In this document: one piece after another, positions 6,513 to 14,332 of the stretch | Layout of the letters: the number at the start of each line of letters is the position of its first letter | How positions within the stretch are numbered: the first letter of the stretch is position 1 | DNA from: UBA6168 sp964573725 | GTDB lineage: Bacteria; Bacteroidota; Bacteroidia; Chitinophagales; Saprospiraceae | NCBI GenBank assembly: GCA_964573725.1 | Contig: CAZNLJ010000059.1 | Coordinates: forward strand, 1 to 23,131 | Length of the DNA stretch: 23,131 bases | Direction: 5' to 3' | Made by a program: the position numbers and the translations under genes | The notes under the pieces: generated by a model | Told to the model about the DNA's origin: nothing | The model's input: the letters and a program-made list of their open reading frames with translations, nothing else | Databases searched by the model: none

Positions 6513-8309
6513 ATGGGAAAAATACAAAAAATCCGGTACACCGGAAAAATAGGGACCGGCATCCGTCAATTGTTGCTGGCGCTCGGGGGCACCGCCCTGG
6601 GCGGCTGGTTGGGGCAATCGGCGATGGGCGGCCTGTTTCCCGGCCTATTGACCGCCGGCGTTTGGACCGGCCTGGCGGCGGCCGTGCTGCCGGGCTTGTT
6701 TCCGGGCCGCGCCTGGCCGCGGGTATCGGATGACCGGTTTTGGGAGGGAACCTTGCTGCTGAGCAGCCTTTTCTGCGGCAGCGGCCTCTCCGGCGCCGCC
6801 CTGCAGCCGGACCAGGTGGATTACTTCCGCTATTTCCGGATGGCGGGATTCCTGCCCTGGACGGATGCCCGGGGCTTGTACCACGCCGCCTTGGAATGGC
6901 CGGCGGAGACTTTTTCCATCCAATCGACGCATCGACCCTTGGCGACGGTCCTGGATATCCTTATCTTTCAGGCAGGAGGGAAGACCCTGCTGGGCAATTA
7001 TTTCCTCAAGGCCTGCTTGACGGCCGCTGCGGTATCGGCCTTCATCCGGGCCTTGTCCCTGCATGCCGGCCGGGCGGCGGCCTGGACGGCAGGCAGTGTG
7101 CTGCTGTACTGGGTCTGGCCCTTTCAATCGATGCAGCTGTCCGAACCGGTAGGCATCATCCTGTCAGTCCTGGGTGTCGCCCTGCTGTTGTTTGCGCTGG
7201 CCGGCCGACGCAAGGCATGGGCCCTCTGGGGAGTCGCCGGGCTGGTGCTGGCGGAGATGGTCCGCACGGCGAATCCCTTGCTGGTGTTCGCCCTGGCTTT
7301 CGGCACCGGCTTCCGGTTTCCTTTCTTCCGGAACAAGGTCGCCACCGGCCTGCTCCTGTCGGGTTTTGCCGTCGTATTGCAACTGAGCCTGTCGGGCCTG
7401 CTCCTCCGATGGTACGGGCATCCGGAGGCATCGGCCAACAGCAACAGCGGCAGCCTCCTGCTCGGCCTGGCCCGCGGAAAAGGATGGATGGAGGCCACGA
7501 CCTATGTGTTGGGACAGCATCCGGAGTGGATTTGGTCGGACAGCTCCTCCCAGGCTACTTCCATCGGTATGTTCCGATTTGATGAGGAACAGGTAAACCG
7601 GGAACAGTGGTCGCTCCTGCTGCCGACCATCCGGGCACAACCCGAAGTGTTGCTGAACTCCCTGAAGCGGGGCTTTACGCTGCTCTTCCACCAATCCTAC
7701 CAACGCACGACGGAGGCCTTCGGGCTGCACCGGTACAGCCAAAGCTGGGGGCGGCCCTCGCGGTGGGCGCCTTTTTACGGCGGCCTGGCCTTCCTGCTGC
7801 TGTGGCTGCTGCGCAGGCAGCGTACCCTCGTGCTCCTGTCCGCCCTGTCGCTGGCCGTTTGTTTTGCCTTCACCCCCCTGGTATATGCGGACACGGGCTG
7901 GCGTATCGTGAGCACGCAACTGGCGGGACTGGCGGTGACCGTCGCCCTGCTCCCGCTGGGTATCCGGCGGTTGACGGACCTGGTCCGGGGGCGACCGCCG
8001 GAGGAAGCCCCCCCCCGCACCGGTCGCCGCCGCCGCTCCCGGCATCCGCATGGCGGTCGGATGCCTGCTGGGTGTCCTCCTCAGCTGTCCGTATCCCGCC
8101 ATCCACCGGCTGGTCGCCGGGATGGATACCGGTGCCGGAAATCCGGTGGTGCTGACCGTTTCGGTGTCGGCAGACCGGCGGCCGGGCTGGACAGGCCTCG
8201 ATCGGGCACACATCACACCCGATATGCTTGCGGAATGGGCAACCTGGCTTTGGCAGAACGAGCCCAACAATACACATGCGGAACTCCTGGCGCGTTTTTT
8301 ACAAGATAA
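6513..8309 (+). CDS. polytopic membrane protein, possibly GT-C type glycosyltransferase; frame broken near the 3' end
   Basis: From ATG 6513 (MGKIQKIRYTGKIG) the product has at least ten hydrophobic segments, for example near residues 19-37, 40-62, 80-97, 166-183, 189-204, 212-230, 236-265, 277-297, 438-457 and 466-483. A first external loop has QPDQVDYFRYFRM (98-110) and STHRPL (138-143). The layout, with an acidic first loop and many helices, resembles GT-C lipid-linked-sugar transferases or polysaccharide-unit enzymes, but no diagnostic motif was seen. Native-looking protein ends about residue 500. There, a run of nine C (8008-8016) shifts translation into an Arg-rich shadow frame that stops at 8309. 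The true continuation lies in the +1 frame to 8460. Removing one C would give a 648-residue protein. It could be a pseudogene, a phase-variable gene or a sequencing error. Confidence 0.65.
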   Translation: MGKIQKIRYTGKIGTGIRQLLLALGGTALGGWLGQSAMGGLFPGLLTAGVWTGLAAAVLPGLFPGRAWPRVSDDRFWEGTLLLSSLFCGSGLSGAALQPDQVDYFRYFRMAGFLPWTDARGLYHAALEWPAETFSIQSTHRPLATVLDILIFQAGGKTLLGNYFLKACLTAAAVSAFIRALSLHAGRAAAWTAGSVLLYWVWPFQSMQLSEPVGIILSVLGVALLLFALAGRRKAWALWGVAGLVLAEMVRTANPLLVFALAFGTGFRFPFFRNKVATGLLLSGFAVVLQLSLSGLLLRWYGHPEASANSNSGSLLLGLARGKGWMEATTYVLGQHPEWIWSDSSSQATSIGMFRFDEEQVNREQWSLLLPTIRAQPEVLLNSLKRGFTLLFHQSYQRTTEAFGLHRYSQSWGRPSRWAPFYGGLAFLLLWLLRRQRTLVLLSALSLAVCFAFTPLVYADTGWRIVSTQLAGLAVTVALLPLGIRRLTDLVRGRPPEEAPPRTGRRRRSRHPHGGRMPAGCPPQLSVSRHPPAGRRDGYRCRKSGGADRFGVGRPAAGLDRPRSGTHHTRYACGMGNLALAERAQQYTCGTPGAFFTR

Positions 8310-8460
8310 CAGCAAAAAAATCAGCGCTATCCGCTATACGGACGCCCGGCCTGTCCTGATGGCGCGGGATACCGGGGTCTGTACCGCTTTAAGTAGAGCG
8401 GAAGCGCGCGGGATTCCGCTCGGGTTGCTCCGTTGCGAAGCAGCGGACGGCCGGGAATAG
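8017..8460 (+). pseudogene. out-of-frame C-terminal part of the membrane protein
   Basis: After the C9 run the protein-like frame continues as APVAAAAPGIRMAVGCLLGV, a further transmembrane segment, then a soluble, probably periplasmic domain ending RCEAADGRE. It is one base out of phase with the upstream part. An internal ATG at 8050 could start an independent 136-residue product, but its hydrophobic start, lack of an SD and continuity with the upstream gene favour one split gene. Confidence 0.55.
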
Positions 8461-8590
8461 GGCCGGGCCGCCTATCCCTTTGCCCGCTGCCGGGTACCGG
8501 ATCAATGGTCGACCGGCTGCGCCCGAATCGAAGGCACTGTTTTTATCATCCGCATCCTCCGCACCGAAACCCTATTGGACCAGAAATTGT

Positions 8591-8624
8591 AATAACTTGA
8601 TTTTCAAGTAAATTTTTAGTTATT
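8591..8624 (+). terminator. AT-rich nested inverted repeat, possible terminator
   Basis: ACTTGA and TCAAGT (8595-8609) pair around TTT, followed by AAATTTTT. An outer AATAACT/AGTTATT pair (8591-8597 with 8618-8624) encloses it. It lies 130 bases after the membrane-protein 3' end. Confidence 0.3.
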
Positions 8625-8652
8625 GAACCTGCCAATGTGCTGCGAGCGGCAT

Positions 8653-8857
8653 TGAAAAGGGGCATAGGGCTGCGCCCCGCGCCCTAAAAATTTGTCGGGC
8701 GGCCGGCGACGCGTCCAAGCGCGCCGCCGGCCGCCCTGTCCAAAAGGCGGGAAGCGCCGCAAAGACCCTTTGGTTATGCGTAGCTTTCCGGATTATACAA
8801 TCATGCGAACCTGTCCTTCAAAATATTCGATTTGATTCTTGAGGTGCGAAAGATGAG
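8653..8857 (+). repeat. dispersed ~190-bp repeat, copy B
   Basis: This copy is in inverted orientation to copy A. It has the same order of parts: CTGCGCCCCGCGCCC, then a hairpin with perfect 12-bp arms at 8697-8708 and 8725-8736 and a CCAA apical loop, then a 119-base tail ending GAGGTGCGAAAGATGAG. Relative to copy A, one stem A-T pair is G-C here, a compensatory change. The ATG at 8853 opens only eight codons before a stop, so nothing is translated from it. Confidence 0.7.
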
Positions 8858-8870
8858 ATTTTCCAGAAAT

Positions 8871-8902
8871 TTTCGTTAATTTCAAATTTTTATCTATCTT
8901 TC
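8871..8902 (+). promoter_or_regulatory. possible Bacteroidota-type promoter upstream of the FAD oxidoreductase
   Basis: TTTC at 8871-8874 and TATCTTTC at 8895-8902 are separated by 20 bases. This is one mismatch per box from the TTTG and TAnnTTTG consensus. It lies 114 bases ahead of the ATG at 9016. The match is weak. Confidence 0.28.
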
Positions 8903-9015
8903 CATTGGTTCCCTTGTCTACCGACAGGCCGACACCGGGATAACATCTGGGTGACTTTCGGAGACGATGCCAAGCCAAGTCATACCGTATCGACGGCGTT
9001 CATCAAATCCGAACC

Positions 9016-10236
9016 ATGAGACAAAAGAAAGTGGCCGTCCTCGGCGCGGGATTGGCAGGCTGTGCCGCCGCCTTGCAGCTGGCACGAAACGGTGTCCGGG
9101 TAAGTCTTTTCGACCGGCACTTCCTGCCGGTACATGCCGCCAGCCTTCACAACGAAGGCAAGCTTCACCTCGGTTATGTCTATGCCCTGGACCCGGAGAA
9201 ACGGACCCAGCGGAAGATGATGGAAGGTTCGCTCCGATTCCTGGGCATCCTGGAGGAACTGACCGGCGTGGACCGGTCCGCCTTCACGCGGTCCGAACCT
9301 TTTCTGTATGCCGTGCCGGAAGGTACCATGCTTTCCCTGGAGGAGGTGCGGGAACATTTCCGGAGCGTCGACGCCGATATCGAAGCCTTGCTGCATGACG
9401 GCGGCCCCTACCTCGACAAGACGCGGTCGAAACCCGCGGAGGATGCCCGAAAGGCCTGGTGGCGGCCGGGACACCGGTTTCGCGGGGTCGAGGGAGTCCT
9501 GTCCACCGATGAAATCGCCGTCCATCCGGCACAGGTGGCCGACCTGGTCGGTGCCGCCGTCCTGGCGCATGCGAACATCGATTTCCAGGGCAACTGCGAA
9601 TTGGAGCGGGCCGAAGCCGCCGAAGGCGGCGAGTACCGGGTACACTACCGCCGGGACGGCCAGGCTTTCGGCGAACCATTCGATGCCGTGGTCAACTGCC
9701 TCTGGGAGGACCGCATCCGGATGGATGCAACCGTCGGCATCACCACTCCGCAATCCTGCCTGACCCGCTTCAAGGCGACCATCGTTTTCAACGGCGAATA
9801 CCGGCGACTCCCGAGCGTCACCTTCGTCGTAGGCGCCTACGGTGACGTGGTCAATTACAAGAACGGGGAATATTACCTGTCCTGGTATCCGGCCTGCAAG
9901 CTGGGGGAGGCCGCAGGGCCGGACCTCGACCCCCTCCGGAAAGCCTACCGGGAGCTGGACCAGACCCGGACGGTGACGGACAGCATCCGCGAACTGTCGA
10001 AACACCTGCCGGCCATCGGCCGCTTCCTGCCCCAAGCCCCTGCCGCAAAGGTCGGGGGCGGCTTCATCTGCGGATGGGGCAAGACCGACATCACCGACCT
10101 CGAAAGCGGGCTGCACCGCCGCAGCGACATCGGGGTCGAGGCGCACGGCCGCTGGTTGTCCGTTCACACCGGAAAGTACTGCACGGCCCCCCTGTTCGGC
10201 CGGGAGGCCGGCGACATCCTCTTGTCCCGCCTATGA
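9016..10236 (+). CDS. FAD-dependent oxidoreductase (DAO-like)
   Basis: This is a 406-residue flavoprotein. The N-terminal Rossmann dinucleotide-binding motif is VAVLGAGLAGCAAALQLARNG (7-27), with the acidic strand-2 residue D33 in SLFDR. The following HAASLHNEGKLHLGYVYALD segment and the late GGGFICGWG...DLES region fit the D-amino-acid-oxidase/glycine-oxidase superfamily. Sequences of this kind oxidise C-N or C-O bonds, or act in natural-product and sugar modification. The substrate is not deducible. There is no signal peptide, so it is cytoplasmic. The stop overlaps the start of the next glycosyltransferase gene (ATGA), which shows an operon and probable translational coupling. Confidence 0.85.
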   Translation: MRQKKVAVLGAGLAGCAAALQLARNGVRVSLFDRHFLPVHAASLHNEGKLHLGYVYALDPEKRTQRKMMEGSLRFLGILEELTGVDRSAFTRSEPFLYAVPEGTMLSLEEVREHFRSVDADIEALLHDGGPYLDKTRSKPAEDARKAWWRPGHRFRGVEGVLSTDEIAVHPAQVADLVGAAVLAHANIDFQGNCELERAEAAEGGEYRVHYRRDGQAFGEPFDAVVNCLWEDRIRMDATVGITTPQSCLTRFKATIVFNGEYRRLPSVTFVVGAYGDVVNYKNGEYYLSWYPACKLGEAAGPDLDPLRKAYRELDQTRTVTDSIRELSKHLPAIGRFLPQAPAAKVGGGFICGWGKTDITDLESGLHRRSDIGVEAHGRWLSVHTGKYCTAPLFGREAGDILLSRL

Positions 10237-11111
10237 AAAAGCACTTGTCGGACGACCTGACCATCCTGATACCGCTCTATCGCTCCCGCCGCTTCCTGCC
10301 CGTCCTCATCGGGAATATCGAGGAACACCTCCGCTGCGGCGCCCGGCTCCTGATATCGGACCAACATGGGGCGGACGACACGGCATCCGTCCTGCAGGCC
10401 CGCTACGGACACCTGCCGCATGTGACCATCCGTACGGACGACAGCCGGGGAGACTGGGTCGACCACCTCAATTTACTGATCGGACAGGCGCCAACGAAAT
10501 ATGCCCGGATCCTGCCGCACGACGACACGGCCCTGCCCGGATCGAGCAGCCGTCTGGTGGCGGCGCTCCGCCGGCGTCCGGATTCGATGGTGGCGACCGG
10601 GAGGGTCCTGCCGGTGGATGTCGACGGCCGCCCGTACCGGCCGGCATCCGGCCGTAAGGTCCGGTTGGCACCGCAGACCTTCCTTCACGCCATGTCGTTC
10701 CATTGGAAGGGATTGTACGAAGGGGCTTTCAAAGGGGTCTTCGATGCGGCGGCGGTCCGGGAGCGAGACCTTTACATCCGGAAGACACCGGGGCTGGTAA
10801 ATGCGGACCGGCTCTGGCTGGCTGCCTTGTTCCTGGCGGGCGGCTTCGAGTGGGTGCCGCGGCCGATGCTCCTGAAACGATATCATGCGGGCAGCGCCCA
10901 CCAGGCTTGGGGCATGACCCCCGACCTGCCGCTGGCCCATGCCCGGGTGCTGTGCGATTACTACCGGGCGCTGATTCCGGATCCGGACTTATTGTCGGAG
11001 GCCCGGTTCATCACCTGGCATTATGCCGTGCGGCGGGCCCGGGATTTGTCGGCCCGGACAGACCGGAACCAGCCCCCCTTCGGCGCGCTCCCGGCCCGAC
11101 CGGAGCCCTGA
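10233..11111 (+). CDS. GT2-family glycosyltransferase
   Basis: This is a 292-residue GT-A fold enzyme. The start MKKHLSDDLTILIPLYRSRRFLP matches the usual beginning (T.LIPLYN..) of family 2 transferases. ISDQHGADDT (41-50) corresponds to the nucleotide-binding Asp strand and ILPHDD (93-98) to the DxD-like metal site. The frame is open further upstream to 10074, but those residues are a shadow of the FAD gene. ATG 10233 is chosen because it forms an ATGA overlap with that gene and starts the domain precisely. The C-terminal ~30 residues are charged and lie beyond the fold. The gene is convergent with the next one, with only 40 bases between stops and no clear terminator. Confidence 0.85.
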   Translation: MKKHLSDDLTILIPLYRSRRFLPVLIGNIEEHLRCGARLLISDQHGADDTASVLQARYGHLPHVTIRTDDSRGDWVDHLNLLIGQAPTKYARILPHDDTALPGSSSRLVAALRRRPDSMVATGRVLPVDVDGRPYRPASGRKVRLAPQTFLHAMSFHWKGLYEGAFKGVFDAAAVRERDLYIRKTPGLVNADRLWLAALFLAGGFEWVPRPMLLKRYHAGSAHQAWGMTPDLPLAHARVLCDYYRALIPDPDLLSEARFITWHYAVRRARDLSARTDRNQPPFGALPARPEP

Positions 11112-11151
11112 CTTCCGCATCGTGCCCCCGCTTCCGCCGTCCGGTGCCGGC

Positions 11152-12477
11152 TCAGGTGAACCGGATCTTGCCGGCGGCGAACAGCAGCATCCGCAACAGG
11201 ATGACCCCGTGCCGCCACCGTTGGATGTTGGTATCCCCATAGGTCCGTTCCCGGTACCGGATGGGGACTTCCGCCAGCCGGAGGCCCATCCGTCGGGCAC
11301 CGAATAGGAGGTCGAAATCGCCGAAGGGATCGAAATCGCCGAAGAAATCCCGATGGGCGGCCAGTTTGCGGTAATGAGCCCGCGAGAGCACCTTGGTGCC
11401 GCAGAGGGTGTCCTTGAAGCGGATGCCGAGCACATAGGAGAAGGCCAGGGCGAAAAACTTGTTGCCGATGATATTGAAGAACCGCATGGCCTGCCGTTCC
11501 ATGGGATAGACGAGCCGGCTGCCGTTGATGAACTCCCCGGCATCCTCCACGATGGCGCGGTAGAACTTCGGGAGGTCCTCCGGGGCGACCGTCAAATCGG
11601 CATCGAGGATGAGGAGGATATCCCCCCGGGCCAGGTCGAAGCCTGTGCGGACGGCATCGCCCTTGCCTTTGCCCGGCTGCCGGGCGATGCGGATCCGGCC
11701 CTGCCACTTTTCCCGGTACCGCTGCTCCGCGGTCAGGGCGACGATGGTGTCCCAGGTGTCGTCGGTGGAATTCCCCTCCACGAAGATCAGCTCGTCCGCC
11801 GGTGACAGGAGCGGGACCCGCTCCAGGGCGGCCCGGATGTTGCCGGCTTCGTTCCGGGCGGGGATCACCACCGAGACGGAAGGCTGCCGACCCTCCCAAC
11901 GGTTCATGCGGCGGCGCAACACGGCGATACGCAGCAGGCAGGCGCCCCGGACCAAGGGCAGGCCGGCGACGAAGCGGTTGACCCAGCCGGACAGGAGCGG
12001 GATGCCGATGGGCACCAGGACCTTCTGCTCGTCCGTCAGCAGCTCCCAGCCGCTGATGCGGCTGAAGGAGACCAGGTCCTCCGGGGCTATCCAGTTCATC
12101 TCTCGCCGGACCTTCCGCAGGCCCAGCCGGGTCACCAGGCCGATAAGCGGCCGCCACAACTGGCTGTAGTAGACGATGACCAGCCGGGTGTCGCAGCCGG
12201 CATGGGCCGCCGCCAGGTCTGACAACCGCTCCTGGATGTCCGACCAGTAATGGAGGGCCCCGTTCGCCAGCAGGAAATCCGGCGCTCCTCCCGCCGCCCC
12301 TTCCGCCGGCCCCGGGTCCGGCAAGGCCTCGGCAATCTCCCCACTGCGGAGGAAAGCATGGTCGCCGGCGGCCGTCAGCCGCTCCAGGCGATAGGTCGGG
12401 TCTACCTCCAGCACCCGGTCGCCGGGGCGGATCAGGATCTGCAGGTAATCCCTGATTTTTCGATGTAGGTATTTCAT
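11152..12477 (-). CDS. bifunctional methyltransferase-like / GT2 glycosyltransferase
   Basis: This is a 441-residue two-domain protein. Residues 1-190 resemble the class I SAM methyltransferase domain found fused to GT2 enzymes in bacteria (GDRVLEV at 19-25, then a post-motif region with YYSQLWRPLIGLVTRLGLR at 103-121). Residues 199-441 are a DPM1-like GT2 domain: SVVIPARNEAGNI (202-214), VEGNSTDDT (233-241), PGKGKGDAVRTGF (268-280), the metal-binding LDADL with D292/D294, and GTKVLSR (360-366). The glycine-rich SAM-binding motif is absent (EVDPTYR replaces E.GCGTG), so methyl transfer is doubtful. The GT part probably adds a sugar to a polyprenyl or lipid acceptor. The frame is open to 12792, but ATG 12477 (MKYLHRKIRDYL) is where the domain starts. 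Confidence 0.85.
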   Translation of the reverse strand: MKYLHRKIRDYLQILIRPGDRVLEVDPTYRLERLTAAGDHAFLRSGEIAEALPDPGPAEGAAGGAPDFLLANGALHYWSDIQERLSDLAAAHAGCDTRLVIVYYSQLWRPLIGLVTRLGLRKVRREMNWIAPEDLVSFSRISGWELLTDEQKVLVPIGIPLLSGWVNRFVAGLPLVRGACLLRIAVLRRRMNRWEGRQPSVSVVIPARNEAGNIRAALERVPLLSPADELIFVEGNSTDDTWDTIVALTAEQRYREKWQGRIRIARQPGKGKGDAVRTGFDLARGDILLILDADLTVAPEDLPKFYRAIVEDAGEFINGSRLVYPMERQAMRFFNIIGNKFFALAFSYVLGIRFKDTLCGTKVLSRAHYRKLAAHRDFFGDFDPFGDFDLLFGARRMGLRLAEVPIRYRERTYGDTNIQRWRHGVILLRMLLFAAGKIRFT

Positions 12478-12839
12478 GGTGTTGTGTATGCAGTCATCCC
12501 GGGGCCAAGCCCCGGTCGGGTAAGCCGCCCGGCCGGAGCGGTCCGGCCCCGGTTTGTACAAGGCAAAAGTCTTGCCCATGCCGGCCCCGGCCGGCCGGTC
12601 CCCGTCTCTCCAGCTCACCCGGCCGGCACAGCGGCCGTCCTTCCCGATGGGGATGACCTTTCTTGCGGCGGCCGGAGGCATGCCCCCGGCCGGCCGGTGT
12701 CCCCGCCTGCGCGTTTTCCCGCCGCCGGTACATCCAAGGCACCACCAGTCCGGCCGGGTAAGAAAAAAAAATCCTATTTTGCCGGCATCCACCTTTTTCC
12801 GGGCATCGGTCCCCTATCCCGCCGACTAAACAAGAAGCC
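12478..12839. other. divergent intergenic region, very GC-rich, no gene seen
   Basis: This 362-base spacer lies between the divergent MT/GT2 and propeller genes. It contains a perfect 7-bp stem-loop at 12499-12515 (CCGGGGC, CAA, GCCCCGG) near the MT/GT2 start, without a T tract. An A9 tract lies at about 12763-12771, followed by TATTTTG at 12775-12781. This is one base short of the TAnnTTTG element and about 60 bases ahead of the propeller gene. Open frames here are Arg/Pro/Gly-rich shadows. Confidence 0.5.
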
Positions 12840-13928
12840 ATGAAAATTGAAATTAGGAAATTCCTGCCGTACGTATGGACCCTGGCATGCTGTTTCGGGT
12901 GCCGCGGGCAAGCCGCCCCCCCTGTCGGAACCTTATCTAACATGAATCCTACGTCCGAAAAACTGACGTACACGAGCGGGATCCGGGCCATCCTGCAGGA
13001 TAGCCGGGGGCATTATTGGTTCGGCAGCCACCAGGAGGGCGTCTGCCGGTTCGACGGGCGCACGTTCCAGTATTTCACGGAAAAGGACGGCTTGTCCGAC
13101 AACCAGGTCCGGGCCATCTATGAGGATGCCGGAGGCGTCATCTGGATCGAAGGCGGCGAAGGGGTCAGTCGATACAACGGGCTGGTCTTCGTCCGGGAGA
13201 CGGAAAGGGAATACGGCACCCGAGACCAATGGCAGGCCGCGGACACCGACCTCTGGTTCAAAAGCGACCGGCCTAACGGTTACGATGAGCGGGAAAAGCA
13301 GCCGGGCGTCTACCGGTACGACGGCACCCGATTCAACTACCAGGTCTTTCCCCTGCCCTCCCTGGACGGCGGGCGCGATTATTATGCCGTATCCACGCCC
13401 TTCCGGCGGGGCGGGGCCGGGCGGGTATGGTTCGGCACCTACGGCGCCGTCATCGGGTACGACGGCACCGATTTCACGATCATCGACCGGCACCGGCTCC
13501 GGGAAGCCGGAATCTCCGGGGAACCCCATGTGCGAAGCCTCTTCGAAGACCGCACCGGCAAACTTTGGATCGGCAACAACGGCATCGGGGTCCTGCTGCT
13601 CGAGGGCGATTCGCTGGTTCATTTTTCCAGGAGAATGAACCTGGTCTCCCCCTTGAGCCGCCTCAATGGGTCGAAATCCCCCGCCGGCACCCTCGAACAT
13701 GTCTTCGCCATCGCCGAAGACCAGGCGGGCCATATCTGGTTCGGCGACCGCGATACCGGCGCCTGGCGCTACGACGGCAAGAAAATGAGACACCTGACGG
13801 TCGATCCCGCTTTGAATAGCCCACATATCTGGTGCATTTACAGGGACCAGGCCGACAACCTCCTCTTCGGTATGGGCGATCGGGGCGTGTACCGGTGGGA
13901 AGGGGAGGGGTTCGGGCGGGTTTTTTAG
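12840..13928 (+). CDS. exported seven-bladed Reg_prop beta-propeller protein
   Basis: This is a 362-residue protein. The N-terminus MKIEIRKFLPYVWTLACCFGC is an export signal. Cys17, Cys18 and Cys21 make a lipoprotein possible, but none sits in a standard lipobox. Seven repeats of the two-component-regulator propeller type follow, each with pattern (V/I)..I.ED..G..WFG....GV.RYDG. They lie near residues 48-75, 89-116, 134-164, 182-211, 229-258, 287-314 and 329-355, enough to close one propeller. No histidine kinase, sigma or DNA-binding domain is attached, unlike hybrid two-component sensors with this domain. The likely location is periplasm or outer membrane, in a binding or sensing role. Stop TAG runs straight into ten G. 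Confidence 0.85.
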   Translation: MKIEIRKFLPYVWTLACCFGCRGQAAPPVGTLSNMNPTSEKLTYTSGIRAILQDSRGHYWFGSHQEGVCRFDGRTFQYFTEKDGLSDNQVRAIYEDAGGVIWIEGGEGVSRYNGLVFVRETEREYGTRDQWQAADTDLWFKSDRPNGYDEREKQPGVYRYDGTRFNYQVFPLPSLDGGRDYYAVSTPFRRGGAGRVWFGTYGAVIGYDGTDFTIIDRHRLREAGISGEPHVRSLFEDRTGKLWIGNNGIGVLLLEGDSLVHFSRRMNLVSPLSRLNGSKSPAGTLEHVFAIAEDQAGHIWFGDRDTGAWRYDGKKMRHLTVDPALNSPHIWCIYRDQADNLLFGMGDRGVYRWEGEGFGRVF

Positions 13929-14332
13929 GGGGGGGGGACCGTTTCCTCCCCGTATGCTACCGTTCCTCTTATGATGCTATCAGGTCCTGAAAAATTCGGG
14001 AAAGGGTGGGGGAAAAGTTGTAAATTGCCCTTCTTATTTGGAAATGAGGCCGGCATTGCAAGATTTGCATGCGGGACAACCCAACAAAAGAGCCAATAGA
14101 CGCCGAGATGACCAGGTATATACCTTTAAGGAACCAAAACCCTCCTATCGAGGCCAACGGTACGGATTGCCGGAATGGTGTGCCGTTGTGCCGGATGAGT
14201 GGCCTGCCTCCGTCGGGAAAGTACAGCCCGGCGAGTTTTTCGAGTTGGTGTTTTGGGGTAATCAAGTGGTTCTTCCATGCATTTTGCAATGCAGGGTGGA
14301 CCACCTCAAATGTCCTGTAAATCATAAAGACG
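13929..14332. other. boundary region between GC-rich and AT-rich DNA
   Basis: These 404 bases hold no gene that I can name. Composition falls from very GC-rich to intermediate and then to the AT-rich cas operon. Frames are open on both strands (for example 14038-14364 plus and 14325-13969 minus), but none gives a recognisable family. A pair of inverted repeats at 14053 and 14276 brackets most of it. No convincing promoter for cas8b was located. Confidence 0.5.
14053..14292. repeat. ~240-bp block bounded by imperfect inverted repeats
   Basis: The left arm GCATTGCAAGATTTGCATG (14053-14071) and the reverse complement of the right arm, GCATTGCAAAATGCATG (14276-14292), match over nine consecutive bases, then AT, then GCATG after a two-base gap. 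The spacing suits a miniature non-autonomous element or a decayed insertion. No target-site duplication was recognised. Confidence 0.4.

Larger units (their letters stand above)
8461..9015. other. intergenic region with terminator-like repeat, repeat copy B and a promoter candidate
   Basis: No coding frame was recognised in these 555 bases. From left to right it holds an AT-rich inverted repeat (8591-8624), the dispersed repeat copy B, and an AT-rich patch at 8860-8900 with a possible promoter for the FAD enzyme gene. Confidence 0.5.

Noticed and set aside
10074..10232. Upstream extension of the GT2 frame
   Set aside because: It overlaps the FAD oxidoreductase in another frame and is Arg/Pro-rich. 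ATG 10233 starts the domain exactly.
12478..12792. Upstream extension of the MT/GT2 frame
   Set aside because: The residues are Gly/Arg/Pro-rich and do not look like protein; the domain begins at ATG 12477.
12933..13826. 297-codon minus-strand frame opposite the propeller gene
   Set aside because: Shadow of a gene with seven regular repeats.
13928..13937. Run of ten G at the propeller stop codon as a phase-variation site
   Set aside because: Only the last base of the stop is in the run, so length changes would not alter the protein.
13969..14325. 118-codon minus-strand ORF and the 108-codon plus-strand ORF across it
   Set aside because: Neither matches a family I know, and they exclude each other. 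The stretch is recorded as an inverted-repeat block instead.
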